The notes below the pieces were generated by a model. The model was not told the origin of the DNA. It worked only from the letters and a program-made list of their open reading frames with translations, and did no database searches. Positions 25,746 to 34,599 of a stretch of DNA of 64,000 nucleotides are shown here, in pieces; position 1 is the stretch's first letter, and every line of letters begins with the position of its first letter. Location: the NCBI RefSeq assembly GCF_009900745.1, contig NZ_WXVU01000020.1, positions 1-64,000 on the forward strand, in the 5' to 3' direction. Origin of the DNA: Chryseobacterium sp. c4a. Its GTDB lineage: Bacteria; Bacteroidota; Bacteroidia; Flavobacteriales; Weeksellaceae. The translations under genes were made by a program, and so were the position numbers.

Positions 25746-26366
25746 ATGAAGAAGCCGGCAGCAGATCGCATTCTGATGTTTTTAAAGATGAGAGGTGAAG
25801 CGACTTCACTTCTGATTGCTAAAGAATTATCCATCACAAAAGAAGGAGCGAGAAAGCATTTACTCAACCTTGCAGATGCCGGATTAATTGAGCCTACCAT
25901 GAAGAGTGAAGGAGTAGGGCGGCCTTCTACTTATTATACACTTACTGATAAAGGCTTGGCTCAGTTTCCCGATACTCATGCAGAAGTAACGGTTCAGCTT
26001 TTACAATCTGTAAAAAATCTTTTAGGAGAAAATGCGCTGGATCTCTTGATTAGTGATCGGGAAAAGAATACTTATGAGCGTTATGAAAAAGCTCTTTCTA
26101 AAGCAAAAACGATAGAAAAACGTTTGGATGCCCTTGCAGAAGCGAGAAGTAAAGAAGGTTATATGGCAGAATGGAAAAAAGAAGGCGAGGAATACTTTCT
26201 GATCGAAAATCATTGTCCAATCTGTGCTGCAGCAACGGAATGTCAGGGGTTTTGCAGAGCCGAACTTTCAAACTTTCAATCATTGATTGGAGCTGAATAT
26301 ACTGTGGAAAGGGTAGACCACATTATTTCAGGAGGACAGCGTTGTGTATATAAAATCAGTCAGTAA
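25746..26366 (+). CDS. SufR-like Fe-S cluster-sensing transcriptional regulator
   Basis: 206 residues. Winged HTH at about 5-70 (TSLLIAKELSITKEGARKHL, GVGRPSTYYTLTDKG), a helical middle, and a C-terminal Cys cluster: Cys157, Cys160, Cys166, Cys170 and Cys200. Cys157-x12-Cys170 matches the first spacing of the SufR Cys motif as I remember it. SufR binds an Fe-S cluster and represses suf genes when the cluster is intact. Here no suf genes are adjacent; the divergent operon encodes superoxide dismutase and ferredoxins. Two CAAC-N6-(G/A)TTG operators lie in the shared region. Confidence 0.82.
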   Translation: MKKPAADRILMFLKMRGEATSLLIAKELSITKEGARKHLLNLADAGLIEPTMKSEGVGRPSTYYTLTDKGLAQFPDTHAEVTVQLLQSVKNLLGENALDLLISDREKNTYERYEKALSKAKTIEKRLDALAEARSKEGYMAEWKKEGEEYFLIENHCPICAAATECQGFCRAELSNFQSLIGAEYTVERVDHIISGGQRCVYKISQ

Positions 26367-26400
26367 TATATTTTCATGTTTTAAATTTTTATTTTTTTAT

Positions 26401-27048
26401 ATGGCTTTAAAGGCGGTAATTTTTGACATGGATGGTGTTCTTGTAGACTCTGAAGGTTTTTGGGCAAGAGCTGAACGGGAAGTGTTTTCATCATATGGAG
26501 TGCAGGTAACGGACGAACTTGCCTCACAGACCAAATATATGACGACAACAGAGGTTACAGAGTTCTGGTATGGGAAATTTCCATGGGAAAATCTTGATAT
26601 ACCTTCTGTAGAACAGGAAGTTGTTTCTAAAGTGATTGAGTTGATACAAGTTGAAAACTGTACAATGTCTGGAATAGAAGAGTTTATTAAAGCCCTTAAA
26701 AATAAAGAATATAAAATTGGATTGGCAACCAATGCTCCTATAAGGGTTGCAGATGCCGTTCTTGAAAAACTTCAGGTTCGCGATTTTTTTGATGCTATTC
26801 ACTCTGCGGAATTTGAAGAAAAAGGAAAACCTCATCCTGCCGTTTACCTTACTTCTGCGAAGCAATTAGGCATCCTGCCGGAATATTGTATTGCCATTGA
26901 GGATAGTCATTCCGGATTAAAAGCTGCCAAAGCTGCCGGAATGAAGACGATCGTCTTTACCAACAATGATAAAAGTATAGATTTTGAGCTGGCAGATTTT
27001 AAAATACAGAACTTTAAGGAAGGTTTATTACCTGTTTTAATCCACTAA
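26401..27048 (+). CDS. HAD-family sugar-phosphate phosphatase
   Basis: 215 residues from the ATG at 26401. Motif I FDMDGVLVDSE (nucleophile Asp), motif II in LATNAP, motif III Lys in KGKPHPAVY and motif IV IEDSHSG are complete. It resembles the 2-deoxyglucose-6-phosphate/hexitol phosphatase (YniC/HxpB) group. It starts 34 bases after the SufR-like gene and is probably co-transcribed with it, which would place it under the same repressor. Confidence 0.88.
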   Translation: MALKAVIFDMDGVLVDSEGFWARAEREVFSSYGVQVTDELASQTKYMTTTEVTEFWYGKFPWENLDIPSVEQEVVSKVIELIQVENCTMSGIEEFIKALKNKEYKIGLATNAPIRVADAVLEKLQVRDFFDAIHSAEFEEKGKPHPAVYLTSAKQLGILPEYCIAIEDSHSGLKAAKAAGMKTIVFTNNDKSIDFELADFKIQNFKEGLLPVLIH

Positions 27049-27207
27049 TTAACTTTTATTGCAACTGGTGATGTGAGGATATAGAAAATATAGAATCTTT
27101 CTCTTCCACATGATTTTAGTTTAAGTGAACTAAAAATAATAAAAACAGATCCTGTACTATTATTCAGAGATTTATCTATACAAAAAGATGTAGAACTTAA
27201 AAGAAAA

Positions 27208-27693
27208 TTACATTTGCTCTGCTTCTTCTATGAATTGCTGTGCTTTTAAAGAAAGAGGACATTTTTGTTTTAAGATTCTCAATACCTCCGCCAGCTTTTG
27301 TTTATTGTTAAGATTTCCGGCAAACGATTTTCTGCTGTCTTTAAACTCCAGAATAATATTAGTGGTTAATGGTGCTAGTAAGATATGTACTTGCTGTATT
27401 TCGTTGTATGCTCTTTTTTTTGTGAATAAAACTTTGTATTCTACAAAAGTATCATGGAGTATAAGACGCGGTGAAATACTGTTGTTCGCTATGGAAATAG
27501 GGTAAAGTCCTTTAACTAGAATAAATGAACCGATCAGAGGTACATTAATAGTATGGTCTGGGCCTTCCGTGATGGGTTCATTTTGTTTGTTTCTGTTTTT
27601 TTTCAGAATTACAAAAACAAGGATTGACCCAATGATGACAGTGAAAAAGAAAGTTATTGAAATAATTATTGGTAAATATTCCGATGAGATCAT
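27208..27693 (-). CDS. Membrane-anchored protein of unknown function
   Basis: 161 residues. One N-terminal transmembrane segment (about 7-29, IIISITFFFTVIIGSILVFV) is followed by a basic stretch and a soluble domain resembling a PH-like beta fold (ILHDTFVEYKVLFTKKRAYNE, IILEFKDSRKSFAGN). Family not recognised. It lies 79 bases downstream of the ECF sigma gene on the same strand, but a link is not evident. Confidence 0.6.
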   Translation of the reverse strand: MISSEYLPIIISITFFFTVIIGSILVFVILKKNRNKQNEPITEGPDHTINVPLIGSFILVKGLYPISIANNSISPRLILHDTFVEYKVLFTKKRAYNEIQQVHILLAPLTTNIILEFKDSRKSFAGNLNNKQKLAEVLRILKQKCPLSLKAQQFIEEAEQM

Positions 27694-27771
27694 ATTCGTG
27701 TTTGTATTGATAGGATAATATGATGCAATGTAACAAAAATAACAGTAAAATTATAATTTAATGAGATACTA

Positions 27772-28398
27772 TCAATATTTCGTGAGCATTTCCATCAGCA
27801 TTAATATGGATATTAGTTTTTTGGAAGACTGATAGTCGGGACTTAGCTGATCACGGATTTCACCCAATGCTTTGCTTAGCTTATTGCTGACTGTTTTATT
27901 GCTTATTCCTAGAGCATCTGCGGTTTCATTGACAGACATATTTCTTCGGATCCTCATTTCATATACCTGTTGTTCAGTAGCAGGCAATTGTGAAACGACC
28001 TCATCAATCATAGATAGCAAAACACTGATCTCATTTTCCTCAAGAATTTCAAAATATTCATGGTCTGGCATCTCGATCTCTGCAGGGATATCAAATTCAT
28101 CAATACTCAATGTTGGAGGTATCTTTTTAAAGCTGTTGTAGTAGTCCAGAATCCGATAATGCAAATGGCGCAACAGATAACCTTTTGCGCTTTCCGATTC
28201 ATCCGTTTGGATCATTTCCGTATTCTCAAGAATCTTTATCCATAAATTCTGAAGGATCTCTTCAGAAACTTCTTTATCCTTTGTCCGAACGAAAACAAAA
28301 CGGTACAGATGATCCCAGTATCGGTCATACAACAGCATAAATGCAGGGCGGTCGCCTGATTTTATTTTCTTTAATAAAGTAGAGTCTGTTAGGTTCAT
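27772..28398 (-). CDS. ECF RNA polymerase sigma factor, FecI-like
   Basis: 208 residues from the ATG at 28398. Sigma region 2 (AFMLLYDRYWDHLYRFVFVR, EEILQNLWIKILEN) and region 4 (LPATEQQVYEMRIRRNMSV, NETADALGISNKTVSNKLSK) are both present, as in the Bacteroidetes sigma-70 family 1. It should direct transcription of the receptor/lipoprotein locus when released by the FecR-type anti-sigma factor, whose gene runs divergently 229 bases away rather than directly downstream as is usual. Confidence 0.9.
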   Translation of the reverse strand: MNLTDSTLLKKIKSGDRPAFMLLYDRYWDHLYRFVFVRTKDKEVSEEILQNLWIKILENTEMIQTDESESAKGYLLRHLHYRILDYYNSFKKIPPTLSIDEFDIPAEIEMPDHEYFEILEENEISVLLSMIDEVVSQLPATEQQVYEMRIRRNMSVNETADALGISNKTVSNKLSKALGEIRDQLSPDYQSSKKLISILMLMEMLTKY

Positions 28399-28627
28399 AG
28401 TATGGGACAAAATTACCTAAAGGAAAATTAACTTTTTGTGAACTTTAATTATGGTAAGGTTAAATATTTCTAGAAAATATCCCTTAATTGTGAATTTAAT
28501 GTTTAGTAATTGTAAAATAGGTTGAAAAATATTTGAATTCCGGTGGTAGTATGAACAAAATGTTAAAAATACCCTGGGGAAGTTTCTCATTTTCATAGTC
28601 TTATTGATAGAAGTATCGGTGAATACT

Positions 28628-29587
28628 ATGAAATATTTTATGAAACGGTTTAATTATAAAAATATCGAGGCCTTTGTTTTCAGACTTTGGACACGTGAAG
28701 TTTCGGAGGAAAAAATCTCCGAAAAAGAAAAAGAAATTTTAAAGAAATGGAAGATCCATGCAGAAAAAGATTTGGATGAGGTTCATCTTCAGGAATCCAG
28801 AGTAAGAGTATTGGCTGGGCTTGAGCATTATTTTGTTCCTTATGAAAAAATAGGACATAGAACTCTGCTTCAAAAGAATGTTTACAAAATTGCAGCGGTC
28901 ATTATTTTGCTTTTCACATTGGGTGGGGTATTTACTTATCATACATTCTTCAAACCGGATGTTTATCAAGCTATCGTTGGAAACCGGATCGTTCATCTTG
29001 AAGATGGATCTGTGGTGACTTTATTACCCGGAGCAGAACTTACGGTGGCAAAATCATTTCCGGGATCTACCAGAGTCGTTGACTTAAAAGGGGACGCTCT
29101 CTTTTCAGTAGCAAAATCAAAAACTCATCCTTTCATTGTGCATGCAGATGGTTTTAGTACGAAAGTATTGGGAACGGTATTCAAAGTTTCTCAATCGGGG
29201 AAGAAAAAAGCGGTGGATCTTTATGAAGGAAAAGTGGCCGTTTCTTCTGAAGGTGTTCCTGTTTCTTATCTGAAACCTAATCAAAAATGGACGAATCTTG
29301 GTGTTGCCCGTACCACAGCAATTCTTTCATTCGCTATGGATAAAACCTCAGGGAAAGAACATCCTAAGTTATTGTCTTTAAGTTTTAACGATGTTCCTTT
29401 AAAAGAAGTTATTACGGTGTTGGAAGGCAATTACAGTACAAAAATTCATTATCCGAAAGAAGCTGGAGACAGAAAGATTACCGCTGATTTTACAGGAGGA
29501 ACTGTCAATGAAAATATTGAAGCCCTGGCCTTTATTCTGGGATTTGAAATTCAAAAACAAGATAATGTTTATATCCTCAAAAAATAA
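28628..29587 (+). CDS. FecR-family anti-sigma factor
   Basis: 319 residues from the ATG at 28628; a TTG at 28604 would add eight residues. A cytoplasmic sigma-binding part (1-80) precedes one membrane helix (about 83-106), then the periplasmic FecR domain (about 113-210, VHLEDGSVVTLLPGAELTV, VVDLKGDALFSVAK, FKVSQSGKKKAVDLYEGKV) and the DUF4974 C-terminal domain (SLSFNDVPLKEVITVLEGNY). It relays receptor occupancy to the divergently encoded sigma factor. GGGGAAG...AGTCTTATT at 28577-28605 resembles a FecI-type ECF promoter. Confidence 0.88.
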   Translation: MKYFMKRFNYKNIEAFVFRLWTREVSEEKISEKEKEILKKWKIHAEKDLDEVHLQESRVRVLAGLEHYFVPYEKIGHRTLLQKNVYKIAAVIILLFTLGGVFTYHTFFKPDVYQAIVGNRIVHLEDGSVVTLLPGAELTVAKSFPGSTRVVDLKGDALFSVAKSKTHPFIVHADGFSTKVLGTVFKVSQSGKKKAVDLYEGKVAVSSEGVPVSYLKPNQKWTNLGVARTTAILSFAMDKTSGKEHPKLLSLSFNDVPLKEVITVLEGNYSTKIHYPKEAGDRKITADFTGGTVNENIEALAFILGFEIQKQDNVYILKK

Positions 29588-29641
29588 CCATCAAAAACAT
29601 TAACTCATCAGATAACCTTAATCAAAAGAGAACACTTACCT

Positions 29642-32600
29642 ATGAAAAGTTTGAAATGTGGTTTTACCATAGCAGCCTTATTTTTTACTGTTGCCGCAGA
29701 AGCGCAGGAATTGGTTCAGAAAGTTTCATTTTCTGCACCTGCAAGCAAACCATTAATTGAAGTCTTGGAAGAATTTGCAGGAAAAACAGGAATGAGGCTG
29801 GCCTATTCAAAATATGATATCAAAGAGCTGAAGGTAAAAGGCGTAAAATGTGAAAACTCCTCTATCAATAGTTGTCTGAAAGACATTACCAATGGTCTTC
29901 CGGTAGTCTTCCGTTTGCATGGAGATCTTATTTCAATAAAATATGAAAGTTCAAATACAGGCATACCGGGAAATGGACGTTTATCAGGGAAAATCGTTGA
30001 TGAAGTAGGAAATCCGGTTGTGGGTGCCGAAGTACAGATTGCAGGGAGATCAGCTATGACAGATAATAATGGAGATTTTTCTCTGGATCTTCCTTCAGGA
30101 CTTTATAATTTGACGATAAAAGCTCCAAAATACAACACTCTCAGAGTAGAAAAATTATCAATCGTCAATAAAGAAACCAATGCCGTTTCTTTTGCTTTGA
30201 ACAGGGCTTCGGATAAAATCACAGACATTAAGGAAGTGGTGGTAACGGCATCTCGTAAAGCAGATACTCAGGCAGGGCTATTGACTCAGCAAAAGAAGGC
30301 TGCACAAATGAGTGACGGAATCTCTGCGGAACAGATTGCTAAAACTCCTGATAATGATGTGGGGGGAACTTTGAAAAGAGTAACAGGAATCACAACGATA
30401 GATAATAAATATGTAGTTGTGCGATCTATGGGAGAACGATGGAATACAGCGGCTATGGACGGAATTAATCTGCCAAGTACCGAAGCCTATAATCAGAACT
30501 TCTCTTTTGATATTATTCCTACAGCCATGGTGGAAAGCGTTGTCGTCAGCAAATCTGCAACACCCGATATGAATGCCAGCTTTGCAGGAGGTTTTGTAGA
30601 AGTAAGAACCAAAGATATTCCTAATGAAAATTTTACTTCCGTAAGTATGGGAACTTCTTATAATGATCAGACTGCTTTTAAAGAATTTCTTACCCGTAAG
30701 CGTGGAAAATATGATTATTTTGGGTATGATGACGGAACAAGAGATTTTCCGCAGGGGCTTCAGCCTATGAAATGGGATAATCCGATGTTTTTTGAACAAT
30801 CCAGTCAGTTTAAGAACGATAACTTCACCAATTATAAGACCAGAGGAGATATGGGATCCAATTTGCAATTGGCATTAGGAAGAACGTATGCTCTGAAAAA
30901 TAATAATAAATGGGGTTTTGCAGGAGCATTCATTATCAGAAATGAACAGAATAAGCTGGATATAGATCATACAGGAAGGGGAAACTGGCTGGATACGACA
31001 GGCTTCGCTTTTGATGCTGACGGGAAAATGCCTTTTTATAATTTTAAAAATACCGGAGCATCCTATAATTATAATTCTACAGTAGCAGGAATGCTAAATT
31101 TTGGATTGCAATTGGGAAAGAGCAGAATTTCATTCCGTAATTCATATACTCATATTTACGACAATACACTGACAAGAATTACAGGCTGGGATGAAAATAC
31201 TAACGGAAGTGGTTCACCTGCCGCTGCAGAAGCTGCATACAATTATTTTTATCATGGAATTGTTCCCAATAATGATCCTTCGAAAATTCCATCTTTAGAT
31301 AAGCCTTTTACAGAGAATATAGTGTATCCGGTCTATCAGATGTTTCTGCAGAATAAACTGGAAGGAAGTCATAAGCTTGGAAATATGGAAATCAACTGGT
31401 TTGCAGCCAGAACAGGAGTTTCATCAGACACAAAGGATTATACTCAATACAAGACTTTATATAAATTTATAGGACGTGAGATCCTTAATTATCATGTAGC
31501 TAACAATAGTGCCAGTGACTTTGCAAGAGGATATATTACCAGCAAAGAAACAGATTATAATTATGGAGCTTCTTTTAAATGGGGATTCGACAAGGGAAGT
31601 TTCAAAAATGATATCAAAGTAGGATATGCAGGAGCTTCAAAATCCAATACGAATCAGCAGCAGAAATTTTTATTGAGAGTAGATGGGAAAAGGGATGTAC
31701 CGAATCCAAAATTCTTGGAAATGTACGGATCTCTTGCTGATTGGTTTGATGGTTCTCATTATGCACCCGGAGGAATCGGATGGGAGACCAGACCATTGTA
31801 TGTAGATGATGGAAAATATGAAGGGAAAGTTGAACAACATGCTATGTATGTGATGTTTGATAACCGTTGGAAAAATAAATTCAGATTGGTATGGGGATTA
31901 CGCGCAGAATATTTTCAATATGATCCTATTTTTCAGCAAATTGAATCTAAGAATGATTCCAATAATTTCGCTGAAGTAGGGATCGATGATAAACCGTGGC
32001 AATGGATGCCTTCTGCCAATTTTACTTATAGTCCTACCAATAAGATAAATCTGAGATTGGCCTATGGGAAGACCGTTATTCGTCCTCAGTTTAATGAGAG
32101 AACCGGATTGCCTTACTTTGATCCGATAGCCAATGGGATGATTTACAATACACACATGGTATCTTCTACAGTCAATAATTATGATTTTAAATTTGAATGG
32201 TTTCCGGGATTGGGAGAAATATTCTCTGCCGGATTGTATTACAAAGATATCGACAGACCTATTGAGCGTGAAGGACGTATTTCAAACGACGGAAACCTAT
32301 CATTGTTCAACGGAAATTCAAAAAATGCAAAACTGAAAGGAGTAGAATTAGAAGTACGGAAAAATCTGGGATTTATTGCTGAAGGATCATTCCTGGAAAA
32401 GCTTTTTATCAGCGGAAATTTTACTTACAATACAACAAAGGTAATCGCTTTTAAAGATCAGGCGAGAACAGGCGAGAATGATGAAACCTATGAAGTAGAC
32501 AGGCCTCTTTACGGGCAAACCCCTTATGCATATAACGTAGGATTGATGTATGATGGAGATAGATTGGGCTTCAACTTTTTATACAATGCGAAAGGAGATC

Positions 32601-32929
32601 AGTATATAACGGTGGGATATGCTTATAACGGAGAAGAAATCCAACGTCCTTATGCTGTTGCAGATGCGCAAATCTCGTATAAACTCTTAAGAAACAGAAA
32701 TCTGGAAGTAAAACTGAATGTAAGGAATATCTTCAATACGGTAAAGGAGTATTACAACAACTTTAATTCTTATTTAGGGCACACAGACAATACAGGAAAT
32801 AAGACTGCGCGGGAATTGCAGACCTTGGTTCCCGGAGCAACGACTAAATATGATAAAGATATTGATAAGATCTTATTTCGTGCTTACAGTGGAAGAATAT
32901 TCGGATTAAATGTCATTTATACATTTTAA
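29642..32929 (+). CDS. TonB-dependent receptor/transducer with STN domain
   Basis: 1095 residues: signal peptide (1-22, TVAAEAQ), secretin/TonB short N-terminal (STN) signalling domain about 40-100, carboxypeptidase-like domain about 115-200, plug about 205-340 (MSDGISAEQIAKTPDNDVGG, VVSKSATPDMNASFAGGFVE), barrel ending FGLNVIYTF. The STN domain contacts FecR, so the protein both imports and signals. It starts 54 bases after fecR and leads five exported-protein genes. The DNDVGGTLKRVTGI plug type is common among receptors for proteins, peptides or glycans in Bacteroidota. Substrate unknown. Confidence 0.93.
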   Translation: MKSLKCGFTIAALFFTVAAEAQELVQKVSFSAPASKPLIEVLEEFAGKTGMRLAYSKYDIKELKVKGVKCENSSINSCLKDITNGLPVVFRLHGDLISIKYESSNTGIPGNGRLSGKIVDEVGNPVVGAEVQIAGRSAMTDNNGDFSLDLPSGLYNLTIKAPKYNTLRVEKLSIVNKETNAVSFALNRASDKITDIKEVVVTASRKADTQAGLLTQQKKAAQMSDGISAEQIAKTPDNDVGGTLKRVTGITTIDNKYVVVRSMGERWNTAAMDGINLPSTEAYNQNFSFDIIPTAMVESVVVSKSATPDMNASFAGGFVEVRTKDIPNENFTSVSMGTSYNDQTAFKEFLTRKRGKYDYFGYDDGTRDFPQGLQPMKWDNPMFFEQSSQFKNDNFTNYKTRGDMGSNLQLALGRTYALKNNNKWGFAGAFIIRNEQNKLDIDHTGRGNWLDTTGFAFDADGKMPFYNFKNTGASYNYNSTVAGMLNFGLQLGKSRISFRNSYTHIYDNTLTRITGWDENTNGSGSPAAAEAAYNYFYHGIVPNNDPSKIPSLDKPFTENIVYPVYQMFLQNKLEGSHKLGNMEINWFAARTGVSSDTKDYTQYKTLYKFIGREILNYHVANNSASDFARGYITSKETDYNYGASFKWGFDKGSFKNDIKVGYAGASKSNTNQQQKFLLRVDGKRDVPNPKFLEMYGSLADWFDGSHYAPGGIGWETRPLYVDDGKYEGKVEQHAMYVMFDNRWKNKFRLVWGLRAEYFQYDPIFQQIESKNDSNNFAEVGIDDKPWQWMPSANFTYSPTNKINLRLAYGKTVIRPQFNERTGLPYFDPIANGMIYNTHMVSSTVNNYDFKFEWFPGLGEIFSAGLYYKDIDRPIEREGRISNDGNLSLFNGNSKNAKLKGVELEVRKNLGFIAEGSFLEKLFISGNFTYNTTKVIAFKDQARTGENDETYEVDRPLYGQTPYAYNVGLMYDGDRLGFNFLYNAKGDQYITVGYAYNGEEIQRPYAVADAQISYKLLRNRNLEVKLNVRNIFNTVKEYYNNFNSYLGHTDNTGNKTARELQTLVPGATTKYDKDIDKILFRAYSGRIFGLNVIYTF

Positions 32930-32959
32930 AATCATTGAACACATAAAGCAAAAGAAAAA

Positions 32960-34264
32960 ATGAAAAAATTACTATTAACCGGGATAACATTATTCTCATT
33001 TACAGCCTGTCAAAAAGATGACTTAGCAGATTCACCAGCTCCTTTTGAAATGAAATCTACTTCAGCAGAATATATTACAGTTTCTGAACTTCCTGTCACT
33101 TCTGTGAGTGGAGATATCACTTCCAATACAACCTGGAGTGGTGTTATTGAAATGGATGGAATTATTAGGGTTAAAAATGGAGCTACATTAACGATCCTTC
33201 CGGGAACCTATATTAAAGCAAAACCGAATTATGATTGGGCAGCTGCTAAAGGAATTCTTGTAATTACCAAGACAGGAAAGATCAATGCAGCAGGAACAGA
33301 ATCTCAGCCCATTATTTTTACAAGCTATAAGCTTCTGGACGGAAATGAAGATACAACAGCTAGCCCTGGAGATTTTGGAGGAGTAGTCCTTTTGGGAGAT
33401 GCTCCTACGAATGTACCCAGTACAACTTCTATTGAAGGATTAGGTTTTAGTGGTGATCATTATTTTGGAGGAACTAATCCATCTCATAATGCCGGAATTA
33501 TGAAATATGTACGTATCGAGTTTGCCGGTTATGACTTTGTAGGAGCTAACTCTGGTGACGAAGTGAATGGTTTGACATTAGGAGGTGTTGGGAACGGAAC
33601 TACATTAGATCATATTCAGGTGTCTTACAGTCTGGATGATTCTTTCGAATTTTTCGGAGGTACAGTAAACGCTACTAATTTGGTTTCTTTTGCTCCCGAA
33701 GATGATAATTTCGATTTTGATAACGGATATACGGGAACGATTACATGTGCTCTTTCTTTAGGAGATTATCGATCCTATCATGCCACGAGCGGTGGACGTT
33801 CTGATTCTAACGGTATCGAATTAGATAACAATTTCACTGGTACAGCCACTTCCTTGATTACAAATCCTACCATCAACAACATTACCATCATTGGGGCAAG
33901 AAATGGAGTCGCAGAGCAGGGACTTGTTTATGAAAACGGAATTCATATCAGAAGAAATGGAAGGCTGACGTTAAACAATGCTGTTGTAACAGGATATCCT
34001 ACAGGAATAAGGGTGGAAGGGACAGGTTCACAGCTTTCTACAGTCTCTAACCTGAATTCAATCCTTGTACATGGATTCAGCACTTCTGTTACAGGTTCAG
34101 GTACAGCAGGAATCCCAACAGCTAATCTTCTTATAGGAAGTATAGCCGTATTATGGGGAATGAACCAACCTTTCTTCAACGAAGGAAGCTGGAATGTGTC
34201 TCCAAGAAATTGTGGCGGATTCCTGGGAAGCTGGACAAAATATGATTTCTCGATTTTGGAATAA
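32960..34264 (+). CDS. Surface lipoprotein with beta-helix repeats (paralogue A)
   Basis: 434 residues. The lipobox ends FTAC (Cys17), followed by QKDDL, which fits the Bacteroidota surface-lipoprotein export signal (QKDDE in Capnocytophaga), so it should face outward. The body shows right-handed parallel beta-helix rungs (GIIRVKNGATLTILPGTYIK, ILVITKTGKINAAGTESQPI, GVGNGTTLDHIQVSYSLDDS). The C-terminus WNVSPRNCGGFLGSWTKYD has no T9SS domain. The next gene is a close paralogue. Proteins of this type accompany TonB receptors in Bacteroidota; a substrate-capture role is inferred. Confidence 0.8.
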   Translation: MKKLLLTGITLFSFTACQKDDLADSPAPFEMKSTSAEYITVSELPVTSVSGDITSNTTWSGVIEMDGIIRVKNGATLTILPGTYIKAKPNYDWAAAKGILVITKTGKINAAGTESQPIIFTSYKLLDGNEDTTASPGDFGGVVLLGDAPTNVPSTTSIEGLGFSGDHYFGGTNPSHNAGIMKYVRIEFAGYDFVGANSGDEVNGLTLGGVGNGTTLDHIQVSYSLDDSFEFFGGTVNATNLVSFAPEDDNFDFDNGYTGTITCALSLGDYRSYHATSGGRSDSNGIELDNNFTGTATSLITNPTINNITIIGARNGVAEQGLVYENGIHIRRNGRLTLNNAVVTGYPTGIRVEGTGSQLSTVSNLNSILVHGFSTSVTGSGTAGIPTANLLIGSIAVLWGMNQPFFNEGSWNVSPRNCGGFLGSWTKYDFSILE

Positions 34265-34599
34265 TTGCTAAAAGCAGAGCTGTTGAATACACAACTCTCC
34301 AGCTTTTATAAACATAAAAAGAGCTCTTAATATAGATAGGTACAGGTTTCGGAATCCTGAAAATGACTTTGGAATAATACTGATGATGCGCACAACAGTA
34401 CCGAATTAATTAAAAACCGGCCGCTATTGCCTTTTCCCGGAATATAGTGATTCAACAGGGAACTCTTACTGCTCAGCTCCTCCTGATCCGTAGGATGAAA
34501 ACAATAACCAAATCGCAGAAATATGGAGGCGAATATTTCTGAATATTAAAAATTTCCGGTCATAAAAATAAATAACCGGATCTATCAAAAATTATAACA
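34265..34599. other. Spacer between the two lipoprotein paralogues
   Basis: 335 bases without a frame. An imperfect hairpin AAAAGC.AGAG.TGTTG / CAACTCT..GCTTTT (34270-34307) may attenuate transcription after paralogue A. CCGGTCATAAAAATAAATAACCGG near 34557-34580 is a short inverted repeat just before paralogue B. No -7 box was found that I would defend. Confidence 0.45.
34270..34307 (+). terminator. Imperfect hairpin, possible attenuator
   Basis: Left arm AAAAGCAGAG.TGTTG and right arm CAACTCT.GCTTTT can pair with one bulge and end in TTTT. Located 6 bases after the first lipoprotein's stop. Confidence 0.35.

Noticed and set aside
30278..30868. 196-codon minus-strand frame
   Set aside because: Long by chance opposite the plug region of the STN receptor; composition is unlike a real protein.
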